Source: Cecembia calidifontis
GTDB lineage: Bacteria > Bacteroidota > Bacteroidia > Cytophagales > Cyclobacteriaceae
DNA length: 64,000 nucleotides
Direction of reading: 5' to 3'
Assembly (NCBI RefSeq): GCF_004216715.1
Contig: NZ_SGXG01000001.1
Coordinates: 3,642,501-3,706,500, forward strand
The notes below the pieces were generated by a model. The model did not search any database and was not told where the DNA came from. It was given only the letters and a program-made list of their open reading frames with translations. The number at the start of each line of letters is the position of its first letter. Positions within the stretch are counted from its first letter, which is position 1. Of this stretch, positions 54,514 through 63,070 are shown piece after piece. The position numbers were made by a program, and so were the translations under genes.

Positions 54514-55263
54514 CTAAATTTTATCAGCTGGAAACTCCCGTAGGAAATGTCTTTTAAAGTCTTTAAAACGGTAATTCAGGTTGATCCAAAGGACAAAACC
54601 CTGAAGTACCCTGACCTGCCCTGATGCTGTACTTTGAAACCGCAGGTGATATCCGGGAGAAAGTGTGGCGGTACCCCTTTGCATACCAGCTAGAAAAAAA
54701 ATCCGGTGTTCAAATGGAATATCTACAAAAGCAGGCCCGCTCGTCAGTAAGGTTTCATTGACCATACTGACTGAAAAATTAGATTGTAAGGACTCTACTC
54801 TTCCGACATTATAGCGGATGGCAGAATTAAACCTGAAGCGATGGTTTAAATCAAAGCCATCCAGAAGCGTTTCATTGTCAAACTGATTACGGAACCTGGC
54901 ATCATACCTGAATCTAAAGCTTACCCCATATCTTGTAGCTCCAGGAACCCTGAAAATAATCTGGCCCCAAGGCCTTCTTTCAGGACGCATAAGCTTACCT
55001 TCTGAAAAAGGAGTAGTCAAACCCAGATGGGCATAACCCGCTGTAAAGTTTAATTTATCACTGGGCGTATGATAAGTAATTCCGGATCGGACAATCAGAA
55101 AAATTTCAGGAACATAGTGGGAATCCAACCATAAGGACCAACGTTCTCCAATTTGACCAGAAGTCATCAGGCCCCACCAGGATTCCGTCCTGAATTGGGC
55201 CTGTCCATTTCCTGGGAATGGCAAAAAAAAGAGAGCTAAAAATAACAGAAAAAAACTTTTCAT
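54514..55263 (-). CDS. DUF2490 outer-membrane protein (copy 2)
   Basis: With ATG 55263 (a GTG at 55266 is the alternative) the product is 249 residues with a signal peptide (KSFFLLFLALFFLPFPGNGQ). The mature part is a predicted beta-barrel of the DUF2490 family (SWWGLMTSGQIGERWSLWLD, RFRYDARFRNQ). It follows another DUF2490 gene by 72 bases. The family has no known function. Confidence 0.75.
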   Translation of the reverse strand: MKSFFLLFLALFFLPFPGNGQAQFRTESWWGLMTSGQIGERWSLWLDSHYVPEIFLIVRSGITYHTPSDKLNFTAGYAHLGLTTPFSEGKLMRPERRPWGQIIFRVPGATRYGVSFRFRYDARFRNQFDNETLLDGFDLNHRFRFNSAIRYNVGRVESLQSNFSVSMVNETLLTSGPAFVDIPFEHRIFFLAGMQRGTATLSPGYHLRFQSTASGQVRVLQGFVLWINLNYRFKDFKRHFLREFPADKI

Positions 55264-55335
55264 CACGAACTTTACTTTTTTGCAATCGACTTATCAAAGT
55301 AAAGAAACAGGATTTTGGACATCTAGCCAAGTGTT

Positions 55336-56145
55336 TTAATCAATCACTGAAATTTCTTCTATTTGAATTGTTTTTTTTCTTTTCCTAAAATCCAATGTAT
55401 GGAAAAGTGTGATTCGGAAGGAATTGATCAAAAAGGTTTCCCTTAAAAAGGGCTGCTGCTGGACAATTAGTTGGTACAAAACCGCAAGACTTAGGCTTCC
55501 AGAAGGAGAAATCAGCACTCCGGCCAGGGTCCTGTTTTGGTCGAAAAGCATATAACCGACTTCTTCTTTGTTGTGGATAAAAAACTCATTGGCCAACTGC
55601 CATCGTAAGGAAGTCTTATTTTCAGGATATTCGGTGATAGGTCCGTCGAATTGGATTAAGTAGCGGTATCTATTTGTAAAAGTGGAGATGGTCTCGTCCA
55701 GGTTTTCATTGGTAAACTGCTGCCTCCACCTTTGTTCTACACGGATACGGTGCACTAAATTGACTTTTCCAAGCGTATGGTTATATTGGATTTGTTCATA
55801 GATCCTGTTTTCATGGAGCCAGATACGGTCTTTGGTTGGAACGAAAGTTCCGAACCAGGCATATCCTCCTGTAATCCTAAAGCCAGTCTTGGTATGGTAA
55901 TTCATACCTAACCTCGCTGCAGTCAGACTGGAATTCAGGGGAATAAGTCCGGTTGTCCGGTAGTTGAGGTCGAATCCGTAACTCCATCTGTCGTCAAACC
56001 TTCCAATATGGTTGTAGGTAAACCACCACTGTGGTTTGGCAAATTGGGCCTTTATAGGATGGATGGCCAAAAACAAAACAAAAAATAGAAAAACCAGTCT
56101 CCAGTCTGATTTCTTAACGATAATTTTCCGGATTTGGATTTTCAT
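55336..56145 (-). CDS. DUF2490 outer-membrane protein (copy 1)
   Basis: With ATG 56145 the product is 269 residues with a signal peptide (DWRLVFLFFVLFLAIHPIKA). A frame to 56244 would put 33 residues before the signal. The mature protein shows DUF2490 features (PQWWFTYNHIGRFDDRWSYG, HRIRVEQRWRQQFTNEN). It shares the W-W...G.R..R pattern with the next gene, so the two look like an old tandem duplication. Confidence 0.75.
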   Translation of the reverse strand: MKIQIRKIIVKKSDWRLVFLFFVLFLAIHPIKAQFAKPQWWFTYNHIGRFDDRWSYGFDLNYRTTGLIPLNSSLTAARLGMNYHTKTGFRITGGYAWFGTFVPTKDRIWLHENRIYEQIQYNHTLGKVNLVHRIRVEQRWRQQFTNENLDETISTFTNRYRYLIQFDGPITEYPENKTSLRWQLANEFFIHNKEEVGYMLFDQNRTLAGVLISPSGSLSLAVLYQLIVQQQPFLRETFLINSFRITLFHTLDFRKRKKTIQIEEISVID

Positions 56146-56281
56146 AGCTGCTGCAGGATTGTTGATCCGCTTTGACAAAGAAATCCAACAAAACTCAATG
56201 TACCTAGACTTGAGACTGTTTTTCACCCTTTTCCCTTTAATCAATCTAATTCTTATCTATTTTCGATAATATTCTGATTTC

Positions 56282-57523
56282 CTAAAAATATTCATTCAGG
56301 TTCACAAACAACCCTTGGGCTCCATTGGCCCCAAAACCATAATCAAGACCTAAATTAACCCTTTTCTTCTCATTGATCATGAATCTCAATCCGCCACCAT
56401 AACCGAAAACAAAATTCTCAAAAATATTGATGTTTTCGGTTCTGCTGCTTGCCGTGGAGGTATTCAGGAAAAGAACTCCTCCCCATTTATCTTTATCTCT
56501 CTGCAATGGAAACCTCCATTCTGCTTCTGCATACATAAGGTCCTCCCCTCTTATCCTTCCCTGGGTATATGGCCTTCCCGAACGGGCAAACATATCCCAA
56601 CCTATGGCGGGCAAAGCCAAATAAGGTGATGTGCCACTGGTGACAAACCATCCATAGGTCCAAAAAGCTAGTAGGTTCCTTGGTCGGGACTCATCAAGAT
56701 TGATATAGGTGCGGTATTCCATCCACAATTGGGAAGCGTTAGTGGTACTGCCCAAAAACTCCGGAAATCCCCGCTGGGAAATCGCTGCCAACTGTCCTTC
56801 ATAGGGATTAACCACATTATCCCTACTATCAAATGTAGCATTGGCAGAAAGTCCCGACTGGGAATATTTTTCAGTACCTATTCCTTTTAGTGTTTGGTAT
56901 CGATAATGATGGGTAATCCTTTGGGGCTCTGTTCCAAGATCCAGCTGCTTGTCATCAATATTCCAGAAGATATCCAAATGGTAACCTATACCATAGAACA
57001 GATTGGTCTGCTTATGCCTTTTCTGTACGGTTTGATAAAAGCGGAAATTGTTGAAAGACATCATTTCCTGCTTCTGAATAGGAGGATAGGGATTATCTGA
57101 AGGAATTTCACTTCCTCCAACCAGGGTACTTTGATCCAATACCGAACCAAGACCATATGTTGGCTGGGCGTTGAGGTTGAAACGGATATCAGTCAAGAGG
57201 TTAAATTTGTCCTCTTTGGTAAATGCATTGGCGCGTACGGATGTAAACAGTTGATTAAGTGTAGTATAATAAACCCCAATCAATGCAGTAGAATTTCTGG
57301 TATCGGCCCCATTTCCCATATTCCAATTAAGTCCCGGCAATACCCCGAACAAAACACCAACAGTTGGGTTTGCAGCAACCACCGGCAAAATGTTAATATC
57401 CATTTTTTTTGCATCCTTTTTTCCCTCTTCTTCAACTTTGCCCTTTTCTTCTTGGGCCATCAAGTTAAATGGTGAAAAAAACAGTAAACAAAATACCCAT
57501 ATGACACATAAGATCTTTTTCAT
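56282..57523 (-). CDS. Omp85/BamA-like outer-membrane protein without POTRA domains
   Basis: The 413-residue protein has a signal peptide (1-23), a charged linker (EEKGKVEEEGKKDAKK) and a barrel of the D15/Omp85 type. Features are SATFDSRDNVVNPYEGQLAA and the loop GRPYTQGRIRGEDLMYAEAE. No POTRA repeats are seen, unlike BamA. It may be a patatin-less or surface-antigen-like relative. It lies upstream of the DUF2490 genes by 136 bases, so co-transcription is possible. Confidence 0.75.
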   Translation of the reverse strand: MKKILCVIWVFCLLFFSPFNLMAQEEKGKVEEEGKKDAKKMDINILPVVAANPTVGVLFGVLPGLNWNMGNGADTRNSTALIGVYYTTLNQLFTSVRANAFTKEDKFNLLTDIRFNLNAQPTYGLGSVLDQSTLVGGSEIPSDNPYPPIQKQEMMSFNNFRFYQTVQKRHKQTNLFYGIGYHLDIFWNIDDKQLDLGTEPQRITHHYRYQTLKGIGTEKYSQSGLSANATFDSRDNVVNPYEGQLAAISQRGFPEFLGSTTNASQLWMEYRTYINLDESRPRNLLAFWTYGWFVTSGTSPYLALPAIGWDMFARSGRPYTQGRIRGEDLMYAEAEWRFPLQRDKDKWGGVLFLNTSTASSRTENINIFENFVFGYGGGLRFMINEKKRVNLGLDYGFGANGAQGLFVNLNEYF

Positions 57524-57641
57524 GATTTTCTTGGGGTAGAATAATTTTTAATTATCGAAAGTACTGAAATTGGATTCCAGCTTTTCTGATTACTTGCCCG
57601 CATTTGATAAATCATGGCAAGCATTGATGGATAGCTTTAAG

Positions 57642-57712
57642 AAACCAATCACGGAAATGAATCCATATAAATTCACTTTAGTGATTGGTTTACATTATCA
57701 TTTATGGATTCA
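57642..57712. repeat. Interleaved inverted repeats in A-B-A'-B' order
   Basis: AAACCAATCAC (57642-57652) is the exact complement of GTGATTGGTTT (57681-57691), and TGAATCCATA (57658-57667) is the exact complement of TATGGATTCA (57703-57712). The arms are interleaved, the order needed for an H-type RNA pseudoknot on either strand. It lies in the 211-base gap between the alkyl sulfatase and Omp85-like genes. A separate short stem at 57713-57720 with 57732-57739 overlaps the alkyl sulfatase stop. Confidence 0.6.
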
Positions 57713-57734
57713 ACTAATTGAATAAATTCTACAA

Positions 57735-59831
57735 TTAGTCTTCGATATAAGCTGGCGCATCCAATTTCAGGTCTTTTTGGGAAGCCTGGAATTTATCCTT
57801 TTTGGTTCCCGGAAGAATCTCAAAAGTCAGATCAAATTCATCCATCATTCCGACCAATTGTTTCAAAATGCTGATATCTCCCTCAATTTTGACTTTTCCC
57901 TCTCCTACCAATTCCTCAAATGTTTTAACTCCCATCATGACCAAATTAAGATCAGAACGATTCAGGGTCAGTGAGAGGTCTGCATTTTTGGCAGTAAAGC
58001 CCTGAACATTGCTTAAAGTAGCATTACTCAGTTCGATAAGGAATTTTTCATTATTGTCTGGAGTTATCAGGTTCATTTTGAATTTGATGTCCTTGGCTTT
58101 GTCACTGTTCAGCTTAATTCCAAGGAAGTCCAACCAAATACCAGTAGACATGGAGCGGATAATATCAGGAGTAACCGATTTTGGAGATTCTCCGCCGGGA
58201 ATTCCATTCCTCAATTCATAAGCTCCTGCCAAAAAACTATTCCTCAAGCTCGTACTTTCCTGTTGGTAACCGATCTGCTCATAACAATCTGCCAAAAGTT
58301 CCTTCGCTTCCTGATTATTGGGTTCAGCAAAAATGAGTTTATTCAGAAGCTCCCCAGCGAGCCTGTATTTACCTTCAGCGAAAAGTGCTTTTCCTTTTTT
58401 AATGATTGGTCCTGAGCCTCCCATCATATCAACAAAAAGTGGGGCTGATTCCCTCTCAGGTAAAGGCATCAAGGTAGCCGGATTGGCATCCCAGTACCCC
58501 AGGTACCTGTTAATAACGGCCCTACTATTGTGCTCTACAGATCCATGATAGGCTCGGGCAGCCCATTGCTGTTGTAAACTTTCGGGAACTTTATACACGT
58601 TGTGGATTTCGTTTACAGTTACACCTTTGTTAGCAAGATGCATCACCGTGTTGTGGATGTGGGCATAGGCATCTCTTTGTGTTCTTAACACTTCCTGCAC
58701 CCTATCATTACCCCATCTTGGCCAATGGTGCGAGGCAAACATTACTTCTGCTTCTTGGCCAAATAAGTACAAGGCTTCAGAAATTTTCTTAGACCATTGC
58801 AAAGGATCCCGAACAAGTGCTCCTCTTAGCGTATAAATATTGTGTATGGTAGCTGTTACATTTTCTGCCATCCATAGCGCTTTCTTATCCGGAAAATAGG
58901 TATTCATTTCCACAGGAGCTTCTGTATTAGGCGTGTTTTGGAATATCATCCGTACCCCGTCTACTGTATGCTCTTCCACAGGTTTGGAAATGTAAAGCGT
59001 AGGAGCAATTAAGCCTAACAAACCACTTGACACATTTTTGGATAAGGCTTGATCTACGTGTCCATAAGGACTAACAGGTAGCAGCACACCGTACTGATAA
59101 AAAAGCCTTCTGTTCATGGCATTCCCTGCAATCACGTTTTCAGAAACTGCAAAATCCATAAAGCCTGCCGGTGCAATCACTTTCACTTTGCCTGAAATTA
59201 CATCCTCTTCATTAATTACTGCCCTTACCCCTCCAAAATGGTCTGCATGGGGATGGGAATAAATAACTGCTCTAACTGGGCGCTCGCCCAGTTGCTCATT
59301 GGCAAATTTCAAAGCTGCGGCTGCAGTTTCACGAGTAGTCAATACATCTACGAGTATCCATCCCGTCTTACCTTCAATTAAGGTCATATTAGACAGATCA
59401 AATCCACGTACCTGATAGATACCATCCGATACCTTGTAAAGCCCGTAACCCATATTGAGGGTTGCAATCCTTTGGAGAGATGGATGGATAGATTTAAACT
59501 CTTGGTTTTGAAGGAGAAAATCATAGCGCCCAATATCCCAGACCACTCTGCCATCAGCATTTTTTATCTGTCTGTAAGATGGTGCGGCAATAAATCCCTT
59601 TTTTTGTTCTTCATAATCTCGGACATCGGAAAAAGGAAGCGTTTTCTTCCGGTTTTCCCATACTTCTAAAGTATACTTAGAGGGACCCTTTCCCTTGGGA
59701 TCAAAATGGTCGCTTACTTTTAAGTTTTCGTCAGTAGGAAATGTTCCCGCCTCCTTTTCTGAACAATTGGTCAACGCAAAAAGCAGGATTGCCATTGCGG
59801 GTATTGTTAAGAATTTGACTGTTGTTTTCAT
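57735..59831 (-). CDS. Alkyl/aryl-sulfatase, metallo-beta-lactamase fold, lipoprotein
   Basis: The 698-residue protein has a lipoprotein signal (MAILLFALTNCSEKEAG, Cys23). The metallo-beta-lactamase motif is IYSHPHADHFGGVRAVI; further metal and active-site segments are LWMAENVTATIHNIYTLRGA and VMFASHHWPRWGNDRVQEVL. The middle part is a dimerisation domain, and the C-terminus (about 560-690) is an SCP2-like domain. This matches SdsA1-type alkyl sulfatases, which hydrolyse sulfate esters such as SDS. It needs no formylglycine, so it is unrelated to the broken maturase at 31 kb. The broken AraC regulator lies next to it. Confidence 0.92.
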   Translation of the reverse strand: MKTTVKFLTIPAMAILLFALTNCSEKEAGTFPTDENLKVSDHFDPKGKGPSKYTLEVWENRKKTLPFSDVRDYEEQKKGFIAAPSYRQIKNADGRVVWDIGRYDFLLQNQEFKSIHPSLQRIATLNMGYGLYKVSDGIYQVRGFDLSNMTLIEGKTGWILVDVLTTRETAAAALKFANEQLGERPVRAVIYSHPHADHFGGVRAVINEEDVISGKVKVIAPAGFMDFAVSENVIAGNAMNRRLFYQYGVLLPVSPYGHVDQALSKNVSSGLLGLIAPTLYISKPVEEHTVDGVRMIFQNTPNTEAPVEMNTYFPDKKALWMAENVTATIHNIYTLRGALVRDPLQWSKKISEALYLFGQEAEVMFASHHWPRWGNDRVQEVLRTQRDAYAHIHNTVMHLANKGVTVNEIHNVYKVPESLQQQWAARAYHGSVEHNSRAVINRYLGYWDANPATLMPLPERESAPLFVDMMGGSGPIIKKGKALFAEGKYRLAGELLNKLIFAEPNNQEAKELLADCYEQIGYQQESTSLRNSFLAGAYELRNGIPGGESPKSVTPDIIRSMSTGIWLDFLGIKLNSDKAKDIKFKMNLITPDNNEKFLIELSNATLSNVQGFTAKNADLSLTLNRSDLNLVMMGVKTFEELVGEGKVKIEGDISILKQLVGMMDEFDLTFEILPGTKKDKFQASQKDLKLDAPAYIED

Positions 59832-60977
59832 AGTGGATAAATTTGTGAATTCTATTTAACTACAAATTTCCCCAATTACAGCCCCCCTAACAAACTTAGA
59901 GATGTCCATAAAGCCAAGAATTATTTAATCTTGGCGAGATTTACTTAGGTTTTTTACCTTTGCAGACCTGATGTACAAGGAAGGTGATATATTTTTAAAT
60001 TTTTGAAAAGCCTGGGTAAATGAATTCCTGTTGTTGAATCCTGCCATCTCTGCCAATCCATGGATGGATAGGTGGTCATATTTTCCTGAATCAATAAATA
60101 GGCAAGCTTCTTCAACTCTTTTTTGATTGATAAAATCTGAAAAACTACAATCTAAATGATGGTTGATAAATAAGGTCAACAAATAACCTGGTATCCCTGT
60201 ATCCAAGGCAAGATTGTGGATAGAATATCCTCTCTTCAAAAATTTTTTTTCTTGATCCAATACAGCTTTTAATTTGGTTTCTATTTCTAAAATCTTCTCC
60301 TGAGTCAAAAAATCTTTTGTGTCTGTTTTTTCTTTGGTTTTCTGCTCGATGTATTTTTCTACATTAAGACCATAAAGTATTCTGGGAAAAAACAATAAAC
60401 TCAAGCCAGCTCCAAAAGCCAATACGGCTGTAAAGAAATGAAGTAGTTCAAAACCCAAAAGGGGCTCAGCTGACCTTGAAAAAATGAGGAATGGCAAAAA
60501 CAACAATAATTCAAATCCTAAAAAAATCTTGATCCAGATGAACCAACTTTTTCCAAAATCATGGAAGGTTTTCTTTATTTTATGTTGGTATTTGAAAACC
60601 AAGGTTATAGATGCTATCCAATAGATGATCAATAGGATGGTACGGAACGAGGTATAAAAATCAAAGGAAAAAAACCTGGATTGCCTGTATTGTGTAAATA
60701 AAACAGGATCTGAAATTTCTGATTCAATCAGTTTCAGCTTTTCTTGGTGATTCAATATAAAAACAGGCAAAAAATCAATAAAAAAAAGTAAAGCAGGTAG
60801 CAGATGTAGCAGGTCTATTGGTTTAACTTTCCTATTGAGTATAATCGTCTGAACATATAGAAAAATAAAAGGAATAGTTAGGAGTGAAACCAGATTTCCC
60901 GTCCTGTACAAGTGAGGAAAATGAATAAAGTTTCCTGAATAAGTCAGCCATGCTATAAAGGCAATGTACGTCAGGCA

Positions 60978-60985
60978 GATTAATA
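60978..60985. repeat. Target-site duplication, left copy
   Basis: GATTAATA abuts the left end of the IS256-type element; the same 8 bases follow its right end at 62415-62422. An 8-bp duplication is normal for this family. Confidence 0.9.
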
Positions 60986-61031
60986 GACACTATCCCGATA
61001 AGTGTGTAAACTTCAAATTATGGTTTTATTG

Positions 61032-62237
61032 TCAGGTATCAAGAAGCCTGACCCTATCACCAAATATAAGCAGGAAACTGTTAAGAATAGCTCCCCAGTC
61101 TCTGATAGGCATAGTCCATTTTTTCGATGCTTCTCTTGCAGCCAGGAAAACAGACTTCATTACGGCATCATCTGTCGGGAAAGAGAGCTTGTTTTTGGTG
61201 TATTTTCTGATCTTTCCATTGAGATTTTCAATCAGGTTGGTGGTATAGATGATTTTACGGATTTCAGCCGGGTAATCGAAGAAAACGGTGAGTTCATCCC
61301 AGTTGTCCCTCCAGCTTTTGATGGCATAAGCGTATTTGGATTCCCATTTTTTGGCAAAATCGTTCAGGGCAGCCCAAGCAGCATCTTTTGTAGGGGCGGT
61401 ATAAATTTCCTTCATATCCCTTGTAAACGCCCTGCGGTCTTTCCATGCGACATATCTACATGCGTTTCTGATCTGGTGGACGACACATATCTGAGTGACT
61501 GATTGGGGGAATGAAGCTTTTATCGTATCAGTAAACCCGTTCAGGTTGTCAGTTGCCGTTATGAGAATATCTTCAACCCCTCTGGCTTTCAGGTCGGTGA
61601 GTACCCCCATCCAGAAAGCCGAAGATTCATTCTTGCCAAGCCAAAGGCCTAGGATCTCTTTAAGGCCGTTAGTTCTGAGGCCAACGGCAATATAAACGGT
61701 CTTGTTGACCACTTTGGAGTTCTCCCTGACTTTGAAGGATATACCATCCATCCAAACGATCAGGTATACAGGGTCAAGCGGCCTGTTTCTCCATGCAACA
61801 ATATCCTCCGCTACGGCACCGGTAACCCTTGAGATGGTGGAGGAGGAAACATTGATGTCATAAAGCTCCCGGATCTGTTCTTCGATGTCCTGGTTTGACA
61901 TTCCCTTGGCATACATGGAAATGATCACGTTTTCAACGCCCTCCGCCATGCTTCTGCGTTTGGGCACAAGGGCAGGCTCAAAGCTGCCGTCCCTGTCTCT
62001 TGGGACTCTGATTTCAGCTTCCCCAAATGTGTTTTTTATTGTTTTGGTGGAATAGCCGTTCCTTGAATTGGGATTATCGGAATTCTGATGCTTTTCATAG
62101 CCAAGATGGGCATCCAGCTCGCCTTCAAGCATTTTCTCAACGGCTCTTTTCTGAAGCTGTTGAAGGAAGGAATTAAGCTCCCCGGCAGTCCTGAACTGCT
62201 TGAGGAAGTCATCATTTAGGAGATCTTCTTTTTTCAT
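61032..62237 (-). CDS. IS256-family transposase
   Basis: With ATG 62237 the protein has 401 residues; a GTG at 62279 would add 14. DDE-type residues are visible: Asp in YLIVWMDGISFKV, Asp in ILITATDNLNGF and Glu in TTNLIENLNGKIRK. The segment HQIRNACRYVAWKDRRAFTR is a family hallmark. Length is normal and there is no internal break, so it may still be active. A strong hairpin lies in its leader. Confidence 0.95.
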   Translation of the reverse strand: MKKEDLLNDDFLKQFRTAGELNSFLQQLQKRAVEKMLEGELDAHLGYEKHQNSDNPNSRNGYSTKTIKNTFGEAEIRVPRDRDGSFEPALVPKRRSMAEGVENVIISMYAKGMSNQDIEEQIRELYDINVSSSTISRVTGAVAEDIVAWRNRPLDPVYLIVWMDGISFKVRENSKVVNKTVYIAVGLRTNGLKEILGLWLGKNESSAFWMGVLTDLKARGVEDILITATDNLNGFTDTIKASFPQSVTQICVVHQIRNACRYVAWKDRRAFTRDMKEIYTAPTKDAAWAALNDFAKKWESKYAYAIKSWRDNWDELTVFFDYPAEIRKIIYTTNLIENLNGKIRKYTKNKLSFPTDDAVMKSVFLAAREASKKWTMPIRDWGAILNSFLLIFGDRVRLLDT

Positions 62238-62307
62238 TTTTGTAATCTGTGTGTTATAAAGGTAAGAAATTGTCCACACACAGACCGGGGGGCGCCTACC
62301 GCGGGTT

Positions 62308-62357
62308 CCTCAAATTCCCTGTGCGATTTCTTCTAAATCACACAGAGAATTTCGAGG
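62308..62357 (-). other. Strong hairpin in the transposase leader
   Basis: The arms 62308-62329 and 62335-62357 form about 22 pairs around a 5-base loop. On the minus-strand RNA the only defects are one bulged G and two G-U pairs; on the plus strand the G-U pairs become A-C mismatches. It lies between the element's outer end and the transposase ATG, so it would fold only in transcripts that read in from outside or start near the end. Confidence 0.7.
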
Positions 62358-62414
62358 TTTAACTTTAACTTCGTAAGTAGTGAAACCAACTTACACAGTT
62401 TGTGTCATAGTCCC

Positions 62415-62422
62415 GATTAATA
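62415..62422. repeat. Target-site duplication, right copy
   Basis: GATTAATA, identical to 60978-60985, directly follows the right end of the IS256-type element. Confidence 0.9.
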
Positions 62423-62642
62423 TGATGCCCAATATAATATTTGATGGATTTTTCCTGTATCCGTTTACGATAAGGATAAAACCAACAAGTTATCCTATTA
62501 ATTGAGAATTCAGATAAACAAGATTTTTCCAATCCAGCGAAATTTCCATAAAAAACTATTGGTTTCATACCATAAAGACAGGTATAAAAATCAATAATTT
62601 TAAGACAGTAAACAATATCTAAGGGATAACTTCTTCTAAATA

Positions 62643-63070
62643 TTATTCTTCCTCTAGCTCAATATACACTACCTCATACATATTTCGTCCATTGACCTGA
62701 ACCGGCTGATAATAGGTTTCCCCAAAGCGGATCAAGGTCCTATCCCCAATTTTCACCTCTTCTCCTCCTTCAGAAAGGTTTTCGACAAGAGTTCCTGCTA
62801 CAGGAGGCACCACCCTAAATCCATTGGGCGTCTCTTCAAAAAAGGCTCCTCCCCAGTAAAAATTGTACTCATTTTCACCAATCTCGACTCTTTCAAAGTT
62901 GTCAGGGATCCGGCTTACCTCTGCACCTAACGGGGCAGGAACTACCACATAGCCTTCATCATCTTTCTGATAGAATATACCGTCAACATAATGGTATTCA
63001 TTGATGACATTAGTTACATTGGTCACGTTCGTCACGTTTGTCACATTCGTTATATTGGTTTCATTGACTA
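62643..63070 (-). pseudogene. DUF6515-like protein, 5' end cut by IS1380-type element
   Basis: The open frame runs from the IS boundary near 63070 to the stop at 62643, about 141 codons. It has no start with signal peptide. It begins with Asn-x-Thr repeats (NETNITNVTNVTNVTNV), then two tandem domains of the pattern YHYVDGIFYQKDDEGYVVVP and YNFYWGGAFFEETPNGFRVV, like DUF6515 proteins. A GTG at 63044 could start a short product but is inside the repeat. The missing part probably held a signal peptide and is beyond the IS, outside the window. The function is unknown. Confidence 0.7.
63005..63062 (-). repeat. 9-bp tandem repeat coding for Asn-Val-Thr
   Basis: About six units of the type AAYGTNACN encode consecutive Asn-Val/Ile-Thr tripeptides at the start of the truncated gene. 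The third bases vary, so the repeat is kept at protein level. Confidence 0.65.

Larger units (their letters stand above)
60986..62414 (-). mobile_element. IS256-family insertion sequence
   Basis: The element is 1429 bp, with one transposase gene on the minus strand. Terminal inverted repeats start GACACTATCCCGATAAGTGT on the left and, read inward from the right, GGGACTATGACACAAACTGT; both share ACTAT and then TGTGTAA at the same offset. It is flanked by GATTAATA on both sides. The exact target duplication shows a simple transposition into the AraC gene with no later rearrangement of the ends. Confidence 0.92.
59925..62549 (-). pseudogene. Membrane-anchored AraC-family regulator, split by IS256-type element and carrying an early stop
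   Basis: The 3' part (59925-60985) encodes a chain of membrane helices and a C-terminal AraC helix-turn-helix domain (LIFINHHLDCSFSDFI-like region; LSIHGLAEMAGFNNRNSFTQ, AFQKFKNISPSLYI). The 5' part lies right of the IS at 62415-62549, from ATG 62549. Removing the IS and one GATTAATA copy restores the frame: NPSNIILGIILICLTYIAF then HFPHLYRTGNLVSLL, a typical N-terminus of this family. Codon 20 (62490-62492) is TAA, most simply a CAA change, so the gene is broken twice. The intact form would have about 395 residues. Regulators of this kind sense envelope or membrane signals; the neighbour alkyl sulfatase is a candidate target. Confidence 0.85.

Noticed and set aside
57713..57739. Terminator for the alkyl sulfatase gene (8-bp stem).
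   Set aside because: No T run follows on the minus strand, so termination is not supported.
62281..62296. A possible right end of the IS256 element at the GGGGGGCGCC run, with a TGTGTG match to the left repeat.
   Set aside because: The match was only about 13 of 18 and gave no target duplication. The end at 62414 matches the outer repeat better and has an exact 8-bp duplication.
62365..62568. A 67-residue minus-strand reading frame beside the IS256 element.
   Set aside because: It is in a different frame from the restored AraC N-terminus, crosses the IS end and target duplication, and has no family likeness.
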